A program made the translations under genes and the position numbers. The notes under the pieces are model-generated. The model saw only the letters and a list, made by a program, of their open reading frames with translations. It was not told where the DNA came from and made no database searches. Below, one piece after another: positions 1 to 8,003 of a stretch of DNA of 56,137 nt. How positions within the stretch are numbered: the first letter of the stretch is position 1; each line of letters starts with the position of its first letter. Source of the stretch: Paenibacillus alkaliterrae (GTDB lineage: Bacteria > Bacillota > Bacilli > Paenibacillales > Paenibacillaceae); NCBI RefSeq assembly GCF_021532375.1, contig NZ_JAKGAP010000047.1:1-56137 (forward strand). The letters run 5' to 3'.

Positions 1-443
1 GCGTTCAAATGCAGAAGGTTAAAGCCTTTTGTGTTCGGTTGACTTTGAAAATAGGTGTCCTTGTCCGCAGGGTCTGTTGCGATATTTAAATCCGAACCGT
101 CAACGGCAAGTAATCGATACCCTCGGTATTCCTTGATATCCGTATACGACTCTGTAAATGCGTGAAACAAGAATTCCACAGCAGACGGCAGGATTTTATT
201 CCTTTGCTGAACAAAAGCAGACGTCGTTGCCGTGTTTACGTCATAGCCCTGCGATTCCAAGAGTTCCTTATATAGGCTGTTGCCACCCATTGAGATCAGG
301 AGTTGCATAACCGTTTCAAAAGGCAGCTTTTTCTTTCGGGTAAAATCTTTTTCAGGATTTTTGACATAGGGTGCTGTTGCAGATGACATTTCTCGTATGA
401 GGGATGTCAGCGTTTCTTTTAGCGAATTCGCGTACTCATTCAT
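1..443 (-). CDS. IS4-family transposase, N-terminal part (cut by window edge)
   Basis: The frame opens with ATG and reads MNEYANSLKETLTSLI, continuing without a stop to the window start (about 147 codons visible). It contains LLAVDGSDLNIATDP, which fits the first catalytic Asp region of IS4-type DDE transposases, followed by TYFQSQPNTKGFNLLHL, also typical of that family. The DDE enzyme would cut and join IS ends. A GGAGG-type ribosome site precedes the start. The rest of the element lies outside the window, so intactness cannot be judged. The element end is probably between the start codon and about position 600, but I could not fix the terminal repeat. Confidence 0.8.
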   Translation of the reverse strand, partial: MNEYANSLKETLTSLIREMSSATAPYVKNPEKDFTRKKKLPFETVMQLLISMGGNSLYKELLESQGYDVNTATTSAFVQQRNKILPSAVEFLFHAFTESYTDIKEYRGYRLLAVDGSDLNIATDPADKDTYFQSQPNTKGFNLLHLN

Positions 444-523
444 TGGCGAAACCTCCTCGTTTTTTCAAGGGGCTACGCCACACAGTTTCATCTGCTTGTC
501 AAGTCTTTTTTTCGTTTTTATAC

Positions 524-565
524 AAAAAAAGAGCGGGTTATCTTTTTGATAACCTGCTCTTTTTC
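524..565. terminator. Bidirectional rho-independent terminator
   Basis: A 12-bp inverted repeat (GAGCGGGTTATC with its complement, one mismatch) encloses a short T-rich loop. It has an A-run on the left and a T-run on the right, so it could work in either direction. It lies about 65 bp left of the tmRNA-like remnant at 629. Confidence 0.6.
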
Positions 566-628
566 TTGATATTTGGCTCTGCGCCTTATCTTAATGACAT
601 TGCCGCATGAGGCGCTCTTTCTTATCGT

Positions 629-646
629 ATTGGCGGAGGCGAACTA
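629..646 (-). repeat. Possible tmRNA 3'-end (att-like) remnant
   Basis: ATTGGCGGAGGCGAAC matches the 3' terminus of the tmRNA gene in this window (ATTGGTGGAGGCGA when read on the plus strand) with one mismatch. It sits just left of the MurF-like gene and just right of a hairpin, the same layout as the better-preserved copies at 5023 and 11846. The match is short, so chance cannot be excluded. Confidence 0.4.
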
Positions 647-694
647 CAGCCAACCGCTAAAGGGGGAGTGTCTTCGGACTAATCATCGCCTGCT

Positions 695-1846
695 CTATCT
701 GTCATTTTGTTTTAAATACGTGACTATCGTGCTCATTCTTAAGCTGTTTGACCCTTTGATCAGAACAGTGGCGCCCGATTCTATCTTTTGAAGCAGCGCC
801 TTTTGAAGTTGATGCTTATTGACGAAGCTCTTGATCCTGCCTGCGGGAAAACCGGATTTTCTAGCGCCGACCGCAATTTGCTTAGCAGCGCTTCCCAACG
901 TATACAATCGGCTTACATCTTTACCGGCGGCATACTTTCCAACTTCCTGGTGGCCCTTGGTTGTAAACTTACCTAATTCCAACATGGAACCGAGTACGGC
1001 TATTTTGTTACTTGTACCAATGTTCGATAATACATCGAGAGCAGCCTTTGCCGCATCGGGATTCGAACTATAAGAATCATCGATTAACTTTACATTTCTT
1101 CTTAAACGATGAACACGCAATCGGCTCTTTGGTCTCGCATACGAATGGAGCCCGGCTTGCATTTGCTGCGGTGTAAATCCCAAACCATGAGAAACCGCAA
1201 TGGCAAATAAGGCATTGTAAATATTATGTTCTCCGAACGCAGGAATATAAAAAGAACGCTCCATTTTGTCAAGCTTCACCTTAAAACTCATTCCATTATT
1301 TGCATATTTTACATGAAAGGCCCGATAATTCGCCTTATTCCATATGCCTACCCTAATGATTCTACCTGTGAATTCTTTTGTATGGAGTAATTCGGAATGA
1401 GGATCGTCTGCGTTCAACAATAAGGTGCCGGTCGGTTTCATGTAACGAATCAACTCTGATTTTGCCCTGGCCACCCCTTTAACGCGACCGCCAAAGTGAC
1501 CCACATGAGCCCTTCCTACGTTCGTAATAACCCCAATGCTGGGTTGTAAATATAGACAATGCCTTTTTATGTTTCCATAAAACTGCATCCCGTACTCAAC
1601 AACCACTGCCCGATGGGAAGGACGGAGTTGCCTGGCATGTCTTTTTGTGGCACTAGGTGCATTGTTATTATGAGGAGATTTGAATATTTTCCAACGTCTA
1701 TTCAGTACTGCTGCAATCATTTCTTTGGAGGTCGTCTTACCTGCACTTCCGGTAACCGCTATGACAGGCCTGTGTTTCTTGGTTGTTTGTTCCAAAACGC
1801 TGCCCCCTCGAAAAAAGATAATGTCTTCCTCTGGTAAGATCCGCAC
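695..1846 (-). CDS. Mur ligase family protein (MurF-like, short)
   Basis: An ATP-dependent amide ligase of the Mur family, closest in look to MurF, which adds D-Ala-D-Ala to the UDP-MurNAc tripeptide in the cytoplasm. The P-loop is VTGSAGKTTSKE (residues 31-42). A central ligase domain follows, with NVGRAHVGHFGG and LNADDPHSELL, and then a C-terminal domain with DDSYSSNPDA and LGSMLELG, both MurF hallmarks. At 383 residues it is shorter than housekeeping MurF (about 450) and lacks the N-terminal UDP-substrate domain, so it may act on a different substrate. It is probably a paralogue rather than the essential murF, since no dcw genes are nearby. It is the rightmost intact gene of its cassette, and its 3' end abuts the tmRNA-like remnant. 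Confidence 0.75.
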   Translation of the reverse strand: MRILPEEDIIFFRGGSVLEQTTKKHRPVIAVTGSAGKTTSKEMIAAVLNRRWKIFKSPHNNNAPSATKRHARQLRPSHRAVVVEYGMQFYGNIKRHCLYLQPSIGVITNVGRAHVGHFGGRVKGVARAKSELIRYMKPTGTLLLNADDPHSELLHTKEFTGRIIRVGIWNKANYRAFHVKYANNGMSFKVKLDKMERSFYIPAFGEHNIYNALFAIAVSHGLGFTPQQMQAGLHSYARPKSRLRVHRLRRNVKLIDDSYSSNPDAAKAALDVLSNIGTSNKIAVLGSMLELGKFTTKGHQEVGKYAAGKDVSRLYTLGSAAKQIAVGARKSGFPAGRIKSFVNKHQLQKALLQKIESGATVLIKGSNSLRMSTIVTYLKQNDR

Positions 1847-1941
1847 GCTATTTTATGCTAGACGAACAAAGAAAGATTGGGGTGATTGCCTATTTCGGTA
1901 ACAGTTCCATTCACCATGTATATCCTCACACATAATAGCCA

Positions 1942-2337
1942 TTAACAATGTCCCGCCACCTCCGCGTACCAGACCCGTGCATCCCGACTCACCGCTCCAC
2001 TAATTCCGGATACTGACCAGCCAAATTCGCGCGCTCCCCCGGATCCTTTGACAGATCAGACAGATGAATCCGATCCGGGCCCTCGCGATCGAAATCCAGC
2101 TTCCCATTCAATATTAACTTCCAATTCCCTTCCCGAACGGCCAGCTGACCTTGATACTCCCAGAACATTTGCTTATGCGGCGACGGTTCGCCTTCAAGCT
2201 GCTCCCATCGATCACCACATCTTGAAGCGCTCCTGCTGACGGGTCAACACCCGCAAAATCCAAGAAGGTTGGCACAATGTCCATCATCGCCGTCACTTCA
2301 TCACTCACTCGTCCGCCTTCAAGTCCTTCCGGCCAGC
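1942..2337 (-). pseudogene. Sulfatase C-terminal fragment, frameshifted
   Basis: Three minus-strand frames together give the end of an arylsulfatase-type protein. They read SDEVTAMMDIVPTFLDFAGV and DVVIDGSSL; then, after a shift, MFWEYQGQLAVREGNWKLIL and RIHLSDLSKDPGERANLAG; then, after another shift, SRDARVWYAEVAGHC before a stop. The N-terminal half, which would carry the formylglycine site, is absent. The fragment begins exactly where the truncated primase frame ends, so a deletion joined two unrelated genes. Confidence 0.75.
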
Positions 2338-3138
2338 TCAGTACTTTCGCGGGCCTCCTTGGAGAGGCAGAGCAATGAGATTTCCAAAGCCTCCTTTAGG
2401 CATTGTATCTTGATTAGGAAACAAGCGATCATAAGAATCAAGACCGATCTGATATCTTTGATTCATCGTAAGCGATAAAATAATCGTGCCAAGGCGCCTT
2501 GCCTGACTAGCGGCGATCGGTTCAACAAAAAATATCCAGATATGACCGCCATTCCCGGATCGTGATCGTTCCAAAGCAGCCGGAATATGGTTTCCGTCAC
2601 ACACATGCATAACCGCTGCCGCGTCTTCCTGCCAGTTTTTCTTATCGAAATCCATTGCAAGAAACCAACAGGTCTCATCCTGCAGCATTGGGTAAATTCC
2701 GATCGTTCTATCCGTACGCGCATCCAGATGTTTGGAAATGACTTCATCCGTTACGGGAAGGAAATTCTGATGTATGCAAGCCGAGCATTTCACTTTGGGT
2801 TTCTGACAGACGGCTGTCCACTCGTTGCCGCAAGACGGCGAATAGCCAGATTTGCCTTGTTTATTATTCCAACGGATAGGATATACATCTTCCCTGCCAC
2901 GAAAGTAACTCCGGTATAGAGCAAGTTTTTCCTCTACGCTTGAAAATTGATGCACCTTTGAGGGCTGCTTATTTCCTTGTAATTTAACTCGCATTTGAAT
3001 CGTTGAGATCTGTTGGAATGAACATGCTTCGCCTTTCGAATCTCTGTTCCCGATTTGGAGCTTGAGCTGTTTATTTTCTAGTCTCAGTCGGTCTATTTCG
3101 CGTAAAGCCGCCTCATACTTTTGATAAATATCGTCCAT
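2338..3138 (-). pseudogene. TOTE-type primase domain, truncated before its helicase
   Basis: It resembles the archaeo-eukaryotic primase domain found at the N-terminus of TOTE conflict-system helicases. After an N-terminal coiled coil (residues 1-30) come YRSYFRGREDVYPIRW, a Cys-rich patch (CxxC in KVKCSACIHQNF), and the AEP motifs: FLAMDFDKKNW (DhD), SGNGGHIWIFF (SxH) and LIALPLQGGPRKY. In full-length proteins a DEAD/DEAH helicase follows; here the frame stops after 266 residues and sulfatase remnant sequence begins. The catalytic motifs look intact, but without the helicase the protein is unlikely to work as the full system. Family assignment rests on motif order and general likeness. Confidence 0.7.
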
Positions 3139-3437
3139 GTTACCTCACAACCTCGCCCTGAAAGTTATCAAGACTTCACTCTCCAAGCGAACGCCCATCC
3201 CGTCCCTCTGGATGATGTCTTCCTCGCTCAATTTCTTAAGCGCAGCATTATTGCAGGATGAGCAATTCGGGGCAACGATCCTCAATATATGCAACAGTGA
3301 AAAAACCGGGCATCCCTTTTACATTTTCCCTGATCCGAATGCTTTTTGCCCATTACCTTCCGTAACCAATCAGCGCGATTTACGAATTTTCTTATATTAT
3401 TCCTATAAACTCATATTATAGGCACTTAAATATAAGT
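3139..3437 (-). other. Intergenic stretch with a short orphan reading frame
   Basis: No convincing gene is present. On the minus strand the frame from 3318 to 3145 is open for 57 codons and reads CPVFSLLHILRIVAPNCSS, then LSEEDIIQRDGMGVRL. It has no start codon until residue 39. Its end lies 7 bp before the primase start. It could be the tail of a lost upstream gene; I do not recognise it. Confidence 0.3.
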
Positions 3438-3689
3438 TTATGTATTCTTCAATTTAGGACCTCTTTGAATGCCACCTTCCTCTATTCTTTTCTCCGCATA
3501 AGACCAAAATGCACTGTTATTTTCTTTATTAGACTTATTTATATCATATAATACGATTGCCTCATACAAAGCAACTCTTGCATTAAAGCAGGTCTTTAAA
3601 GGAATTTCTCCTCCGTAATCTACATTCGCTTCAAAGATTATTTCACCTAAGAATGAAAAGAAAAAATGAGCCCTTGTATTAGGGCTCAC
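3438..3689 (-). CDS. Hypothetical protein, probably a fragment
   Basis: An 83-codon frame whose first codons run through a terminator hairpin (3655-3688), so the nominal start is not credible. The part that looks protein-like begins around SFLGEIIFEANVDYGG and ends GGIQRGPKLKNT. It lies 41 bp downstream of an AbrB-type antitoxin gene, where a toxin would be expected, but it does not show Doc/Fic, PIN or RNase motifs. Unrecognised; possibly the 3' remnant of a gene replaced by deletion. Confidence 0.3.
   Translation of the reverse strand: MSPNTRAHFFFSFLGEIIFEANVDYGGEIPLKTCFNARVALYEAIVLYDINKSNKENNSAFWSYAEKRIEEGGIQRGPKLKNT
3655..3688 (-). terminator. Rho-independent terminator after the AbrB-type gene
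   Basis: On the minus strand TGAGCCC, an 8-nt loop and GGGCTCA are followed by a T-rich run. It lies about 45 bp past the antitoxin stop codon. Confidence 0.65.
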
Positions 3690-3730
3690 AAATTTTGGTC
3701 TTATATCATCTTGCTTCTAAACAGGAATAA

Positions 3731-3967
3731 TTAATTATACTCACTTTTTCTTTTAAGTGCTGAGTTCTTCTTTAGACCCTTATAACCCATATCGTAAAAG
3801 GCTTCAAGTACTTCAGGACGAACATTTTCGGGTAATTTCGATTTACGTACCTTCCGGAGCATAACGTCGCCTTCTTCATTTACGATGAATTCAATTTCAT
3901 CTCCTTGAGTTATTTTCAATTGTTCTGCCAAAGCCTTCGGCAAACTTACGCCCAGACTATTACCCAT
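3731..3967 (-). CDS. AbrB/MazE-type antitoxin
   Basis: A swapped-hairpin DNA-binding antitoxin, 78 residues from the chosen ATG. The N-terminal domain carries MGNSLGVSLPKALAEQLKI, then GDEIEFIVNEEGDVMLRKV, the classic SpoVT-AbrB fold signature. The C-terminal tail (EAFYDMGYKGLKKNSALKRK) would wrap the toxin. The frame stays open upstream (YSRKKGK before the Met) and the ATG has little room for a ribosome site, so the true start may be a non-ATG codon a few residues earlier. No intact toxin is adjacent, so this is probably an orphan antitoxin of a degraded pair. Confidence 0.75.
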   Translation of the reverse strand: MGNSLGVSLPKALAEQLKITQGDEIEFIVNEEGDVMLRKVRKSKLPENVRPEVLEAFYDMGYKGLKKNSALKRKSEYN

Positions 3968-4116
3968 TTTCCCTTTTTTACGTGAATAACGGTTTACTTT
4001 AGAATTATATCATCCTGCATCTTTATTTCACCATTCATATCATTGTCTCCTCCCATATTACAGTTATAACTTTATAACATATGTACATCTTAACAGACTT
4101 TTAATGGAAGTAAAGC

Positions 4117-4147
4117 AAAAACCCGACCTAGTACGGTCGGGTTTTTC
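4117..4147. terminator. Bidirectional rho-independent terminator
   Basis: ACCCGACC and GGTCGGGT form a perfect 8-bp stem with a 6-nt loop, flanked by an A-run on the left and a T-run on the right. It sits just left of the 103-bp tmRNA 3' duplicate. Confidence 0.8.
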
Positions 4148-4153
4148 ATGGTA

Positions 4154-4256
4154 TTGATGGAGGTGAGGGGATTTGAACCCCTGTCGGAAGATCACGCCAC
4201 ACAGGCTTCTACGGGTGTAGTCACAGTTTCGATGTCACCCGAGTATCACTCCGTAA
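4154..4256 (-). repeat. Duplicated 3' end of tmRNA (attachment-site remnant)
   Basis: About 100 bp match the 3' end of ssrA (17913-18015) with only a few differences, covering the acceptor strand, T-arm (GGGGATTTGAACCCC) and the next helix strand. Identity stops abruptly after CCGTAA. It cannot be a full tmRNA because the tag frame and 5' half are missing. An integrating element that recreates the gene end leaves exactly this kind of direct repeat. Confidence 0.9.
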
Positions 4257-4262
4257 TAACCA

Positions 4263-4484
4263 TTACTTCTTCGAATTGAAGTATTCCTTATCTACCTTCA
4301 GTTGCTGCTTCAATATCCGATTGAATAACCCTTTCCCAATTTCGCCTGTTCCTTTTGATACCGCAGTCCGCAATACCTCTCCGTCAGGCAGGGTCTTTTC
4401 ATAGATTTTATCTCTGCCATTTTGCCTTACCATAACCCATCCATCACGTCTTAAGAAATTCTCTACATCACTCCAACTAGGCAT
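4263..4484 (-). CDS. HicA-type toxin (mRNA interferase)
   Basis: A 73-residue basic protein starting MPSWSDVENFLRRDGWVMVR, with a dsRBD-like fold signature. A central KIYEKTLPDGEVLRT replaces the usual H-containing strand, then SKGTGEIGKGLFNRILKQQL. HicA toxins cut mRNA and are blocked by a cognate antitoxin. I chose the ATG that overlaps the upstream antitoxin gene by 8 bp, which implies translational coupling; a longer frame exists but lies inside the antitoxin. The classical catalytic His is not obvious (the position reads D/K in GRDKIYEK), so activity is uncertain. The gene ends 6 bp from the tmRNA duplicate. Confidence 0.75.
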   Translation of the reverse strand: MPSWSDVENFLRRDGWVMVRQNGRDKIYEKTLPDGEVLRTAVSKGTGEIGKGLFNRILKQQLKVDKEYFNSKK

Positions 4485-4893
4485 GGAACATTTGTGAGAC
4501 CGATTCAACATCGTCTTCCAACAAAACTCGTAAGACATAGGGTGCGTGCTTATGACGGTTAGGCGTACTGTAATAGCGGGAATAGTTATTCTCATAGTCG
4601 ATTGCATATTCCACTAGGTGTCTTGCTAATTCAATCCTCAGCTCATCTATTGTCTCACCATCTGCAACAATGTCTTCAATTTGTTCGATAGACCCAGCAT
4701 ACCGTCCATCTTCATCTTGCTCATATTCAAATGTCAATTCATATACTGAGAGCAATTCCCTCATTTGTTGCTTAGAGAACGCCATAATGACATCTCTGTT
4801 GCGTTTTATAGCTTGCGGTTTTTCTCTCACAATGGTATCAATAAATCCACCAAAATTAGCTCTTACTTCGGTTGCATTAAGAACTGTTTGCAT
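4477..4893 (-). CDS. Phd-like antitoxin with HicB-like middle
   Basis: A 138-residue antitoxin upstream of and overlapping the HicA-like toxin gene. Residues 1-45 look like a Phd/YefM DNA-binding domain (LNATEVRANFGGFIDTI). The middle (TFEYEQDEDGRYAGSIEQIE, then DIVADGETIDELRIELARHL) resembles a HicB partial RNase-H fold. The C-terminus (YVLRVLLEDDVESVSQM) probably contacts the toxin. The ATG was chosen because AGGAGGGG lies 5 nt upstream; a GTG two codons earlier overlaps that site. An inverted repeat upstream is a candidate autoregulatory operator. Confidence 0.7.
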   Translation of the reverse strand: MQTVLNATEVRANFGGFIDTIVREKPQAIKRNRDVIMAFSKQQMRELLSVYELTFEYEQDEDGRYAGSIEQIEDIVADGETIDELRIELARHLVEYAIDYENNYSRYYSTPNRHKHAPYVLRVLLEDDVESVSQMFHA

Positions 4894-4927
4894 ATTCACC
4901 CCTCCTCACCTCCATTGTACAGGGTTA

Positions 4928-4956
4928 TGTACATAATGTACACTATGTAGTGTACT
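4928..4956. promoter_or_regulatory. Candidate operator of the HicA/Phd-like operon
   Basis: TGTACATAATGTACA is an inverted repeat with 6-bp arms, and CACTATGTAGTG follows directly. The pair lies about 35 bp upstream of the antitoxin start, where autorepressing antitoxins usually bind. Confidence 0.5.
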
Positions 4957-4985
4957 CATTCTTTGTGAGTACTATTCCTACAAAG

Positions 4986-5010
4986 CAAAAAAGACACCTG
5001 ACACGGTGTC
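4986..5010 (-). terminator. Terminator of tmRNA type, copy 1
   Basis: GACACC and GGTGTC form the stem. Read on the minus strand a T-run follows. The same hairpin occurs at 11809-11832 and beside the real ssrA at 17875-17898, so it travels with the tmRNA 3' end. Confidence 0.8.
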
Positions 5011-5022
5011 TTCTCTGATGAG

Positions 5023-5092
5023 ATTGGTGGAGGCGAACAATGGCTGTGCAAAACTACAATTCTCTTTAGTGTAATGCTGAGGTTGTTTGGGA
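5023..5092 (-). repeat. Attachment-site remnant plus cassette-end sequence, copy 1
   Basis: It starts with ATTGGTGGAGGCGAAC, the tmRNA 3' terminus, then leaves tmRNA homology. It ends in GCTGAGGTTGTTTGGG, which recurs in related form near 11905 and 13620. The telA stop codon follows within 3 bp. I read it as a hybrid junction: chromosomal terminator on the left and the end of an inserted cassette on the right. Confidence 0.7.
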
Positions 5093-5094
5093 TA

Positions 5095-6234
5095 CTACAA
5101 ACCCAACTTTTGACCTTTCTCTAGACGCTGAATCTGCTGTTCTCCGTTATCAGCCAGTTCTCTGAACTGATTAATGGTCTCACGCATTCTAGGGAGTGCC
5201 TCCTGCTTGTAAGTACTAATGGAATCTAAAGCCGACAGCACGTCAGTGAAGGCCTGTTTTAAAGTGTCTGCTGAAATACTCGTTTCAAGAGACTGCTTAT
5301 GGATCGCCGCACCCTGATCTTTCAACATTCTTGAGGTACCGCTTATTAGACTTTCGGTGGTTTGATTTAGAAGTTCAATCTTTTTCAAGACAATCCTTTG
5401 ATTATAGAGCGCACTTGCCACAGTAACTGAGATTTTCAGGGCTGAAACGGTAACATTCCTAGCTCTGTCTACTCCTCTGATCAGCTCTTTGTTATTCCTT
5501 ATTACAACCTCGATTGCCATGATTCCCTGTTGATTAACGACCAACATTTGTTGCAAGTCCATCACACGCTGACGCAAAGGAAACAACACTTCTTCTGTAA
5601 TGAACCGGATTTTATCTTCAGACTCATTACGTAATTTTGCCGCTTCAATCTGAGACTCAATTTCTTCATCCATTAACATACCTAGCTGGATTTCCTTTTG
5701 AAGTCTTTTCGTGAGCTCCCTGAGTGCATGCTGTTCAAACTCCAAAGTTGTATTATCATTCCTTAATACAGACTTGCCTTTATCCAAAGAAAGGATAATG
5801 TCCGAAATGACAGCGTCAGCTTTTTGGTACTTTGCAAAGTAACTGCGTAATGGATTAAAGAACTTGCCCAGAAAACCACTCTTGGCAAAATCCACTGCAC
5901 TCGGATCTAAATCCTTCAACTGGAGATGCAGCTCCGTTAAACCTTTGGCTACTTGGCCGCCTTCATCGCCTGTTTTAGATAAATTCCCTACAGATACTTG
6001 CAAGAGGGAATTTTTATCCGAGGATGATCGCATAGAGCTCATGCCGAAACTATCAATAGATTGCAATACCTGTTTCCGCTTTTCTAAGGACTCGATATCT
6101 AACTCCAAGATCGTTGAGACATTGTTTAATGCCAGCTCTTTGAGTTGCGATACTTCCTCAGGCTCAGGTTTAACCTGCTCTTCTATAGCCGACTTAAGCT
6201 TCTCAGGACTTACTACTTCCATTGTAAATGACAT
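5095..6234 (-). CDS. TelA-family (toxic anion resistance) protein
   Basis: A cytoplasmic, mostly helical 379-residue protein of the TelA/YaaN family, linked to tellurite, envelope and chemical-stress responses. Visible family features are a long helical body with coiled-coil heptads, FFNPLRSYFAKYQKADAVIS around residue 125, and the conserved core RQRVMDLQQMLVVNQQGIMA followed by IRNNKELIRGVDRARNVTVS and VASALYNQ. The start at MSFTMEVVSP has TTTAGGAGTGGTT upstream; the longer frame lacks a site. It is the third gene of a three-gene operon behind the vWA protein (67-bp gap). Partnership with XpaC-like proteins is typical of TelA. The molecular function of the family is unproven. Confidence 0.88.
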   Translation of the reverse strand: MSFTMEVVSPEKLKSAIEEQVKPEPEEVSQLKELALNNVSTILELDIESLEKRKQVLQSIDSFGMSSMRSSSDKNSLLQVSVGNLSKTGDEGGQVAKGLTELHLQLKDLDPSAVDFAKSGFLGKFFNPLRSYFAKYQKADAVISDIILSLDKGKSVLRNDNTTLEFEQHALRELTKRLQKEIQLGMLMDEEIESQIEAAKLRNESEDKIRFITEEVLFPLRQRVMDLQQMLVVNQQGIMAIEVVIRNNKELIRGVDRARNVTVSALKISVTVASALYNQRIVLKKIELLNQTTESLISGTSRMLKDQGAAIHKQSLETSISADTLKQAFTDVLSALDSISTYKQEALPRMRETINQFRELADNGEQQIQRLEKGQKLGL

Positions 6235-6301
6235 GGTAACCACTCCTAAAAAGTTTTGTGAAGCAAAACTTGACTTCGGAAGCATTTGCTTAGAATATCA
6301 T

Positions 6302-7996
6302 TTACATTTGAACGTTGAGTAAATTAGCGATCTTATACACAACATCGTCTGTATCTGCATTGATACTAGCTGCCTCATTAATATTTGAAATGCTTTGAAG
6401 TGCCTGGATATCGGCATTATAACCAATCGTGTATACTGGAATCTTATAGGTCTCAACTAACCCCCTGATATCCTTGAGCGAATGCCCTTCATTCGTTTCT
6501 CCATCACTTAATACAAATATTAAAGGTTTAATGTCAGGGTTATCAGCCAGCTCATCTTGAAGCATTTTCATTGCCACCACAATTCCATCAAATGTAGCTG
6601 TACCTCCGCCAGCTTGAAGGCTGTTGATAGCTCCAACAAACATAGACTGCTGATTCGTATCGTACTTCCCAATCGGAAGATTGATTGAAACGTTACTGGA
6701 GTAAGAAACAAAACCAATACTATTGTCCCTGCCCAAGTACTTTTGACCTGTTAACAACGACTCTTTCAATCGGTTTAGAGGTTCACCATTCATACTCCCC
6801 GATACGTCGGAAACAAATACCGCCGCAATCGGTTTATTCCCGTCTTTCTTTTCCTTCCACAACTTCTGTGCAGAGGACAAGAGACTGCCATCGACTACAT
6901 CAAGCTCTGAATTGTAATCATTAAGACCATTGAACCCCTTTTCCTCCGCTAAACTCTGATATTTTTCTTGTTCAACAAACACAGCAAACTTCCCGATAAT
7001 ATCCAGCTTTTCTTGAGGTAAATCACCCAAAGCGTAAAGCGGGCTGTCATGCCTTACACCAAAAGGAGTGAACACGTAGCCGCTCTTCAGATCAGCCACA
7101 TTTACATAGGTTTGGTACTCTAAGATAAAGGCATCAAGCATCCCCGACTTCGCTGCATCACGCATTTGTAAAGTTGTGGACGCAATAAAAGGTACATTGG
7201 CTTGGAATCTCTCAAACCCTTGAACCGCTTTTTCCCCAAGCAAATCAGAGCTGTCGAATGTCCTCAGGGCAGCCACTAGAAAGTTTAAACCCGTAGAACT
7301 AGCGAAAGGATCCGTGTAACCCATAGCCAACTCATTATTCACTATAGCGTCTGTAACCGTCTTGACGTTTATAGAGCCGTACTTCTCTACCAACTCATCG
7401 TATTTTGTCTTTGTTGATACAATACCAGCTACATTACCGACAAGACGCTTAGATACAAGCTGAGTGTCGATACCATGAGCTTTTACCATTTCTCCCCAGA
7501 ACTCATTAGAAGGAGTGAAAGCATCCGGTACATACTTGCCAGACCTTATATAATCTGTGGCTGTGCCCGAGGCAATATTACGGATCTTGACAGATACAGG
7601 CTTCCCATTCACTACCATATTAGCATTATTGAAGTCTGTCGCAACTTCATTCAACCAGCCATCAATACCAGTCCCTGATTTCTCTGTGGAAGAGAAAATT
7701 TCTACGAAGCTGTCCGTTGTGTTTGCTACCGATATTGGAAACTTAGAGATATCGGGCAATGAATCCCCGACAGCTACAGGATCAAGGTCTATCTGACCCT
7801 TTATTTGCTCGGCAGCAGTGACAGAAATATTTTTGTAGATTTTATCCAATTTTTTGGCCGCATCTTCCGAAGTTACCTCTGTCTGGGTTTTTCCTAAATT
7901 AGATGTTAGGCTGATCCCTAAATACACAAGAACAAAAACGGCCACTGCAATAGTTCCCAACACCACAAACGCCTTACCTTTTCTAGCTATAGTCAT
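6302..7996 (-). CDS. Membrane-anchored solute-binding / von Willebrand A protein
   Basis: A 564-residue protein with one N-terminal membrane segment (residues 10-32, FVVLGTIAVAVFVLVYLGIS) and the rest predicted outside the cell. Residues 70-370 look like a periplasmic-type solute-binding domain (VSVKIRNIASGTATDYI; YTDPFASSTGLNFLVAAL). The C-terminal third is a vWA domain with a complete MIDAS: FVSDVSGSMNGEPLNRL, then GGGTATFDG, then FVLSDGETNEG. It probably binds a ligand through a metal-dependent contact. GAGGGGGCG precedes the ATG. It sits 7 bp after the XpaC-like gene and before telA, so all three are likely co-transcribed. The ligand is unknown. Confidence 0.85.
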   Translation of the reverse strand: MTIARKGKAFVVLGTIAVAVFVLVYLGISLTSNLGKTQTEVTSEDAAKKLDKIYKNISVTAAEQIKGQIDLDPVAVGDSLPDISKFPISVANTTDSFVEIFSSTEKSGTGIDGWLNEVATDFNNANMVVNGKPVSVKIRNIASGTATDYIRSGKYVPDAFTPSNEFWGEMVKAHGIDTQLVSKRLVGNVAGIVSTKTKYDELVEKYGSINVKTVTDAIVNNELAMGYTDPFASSTGLNFLVAALRTFDSSDLLGEKAVQGFERFQANVPFIASTTLQMRDAAKSGMLDAFILEYQTYVNVADLKSGYVFTPFGVRHDSPLYALGDLPQEKLDIIGKFAVFVEQEKYQSLAEEKGFNGLNDYNSELDVVDGSLLSSAQKLWKEKKDGNKPIAAVFVSDVSGSMNGEPLNRLKESLLTGQKYLGRDNSIGFVSYSSNVSINLPIGKYDTNQQSMFVGAINSLQAGGGTATFDGIVVAMKMLQDELADNPDIKPLIFVLSDGETNEGHSLKDIRGLVETYKIPVYTIGYNADIQALQSISNINEAASINADTDDVVYKIANLLNVQM

Positions 7997-8003
7997 CGCC
8001 CCC

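Noticed and set aside
4154..4256. Second tmRNA gene
   Set aside because: Only the 3' third is present, with no tag frame or 5' acceptor strand, so it is a duplicate end and not a gene.
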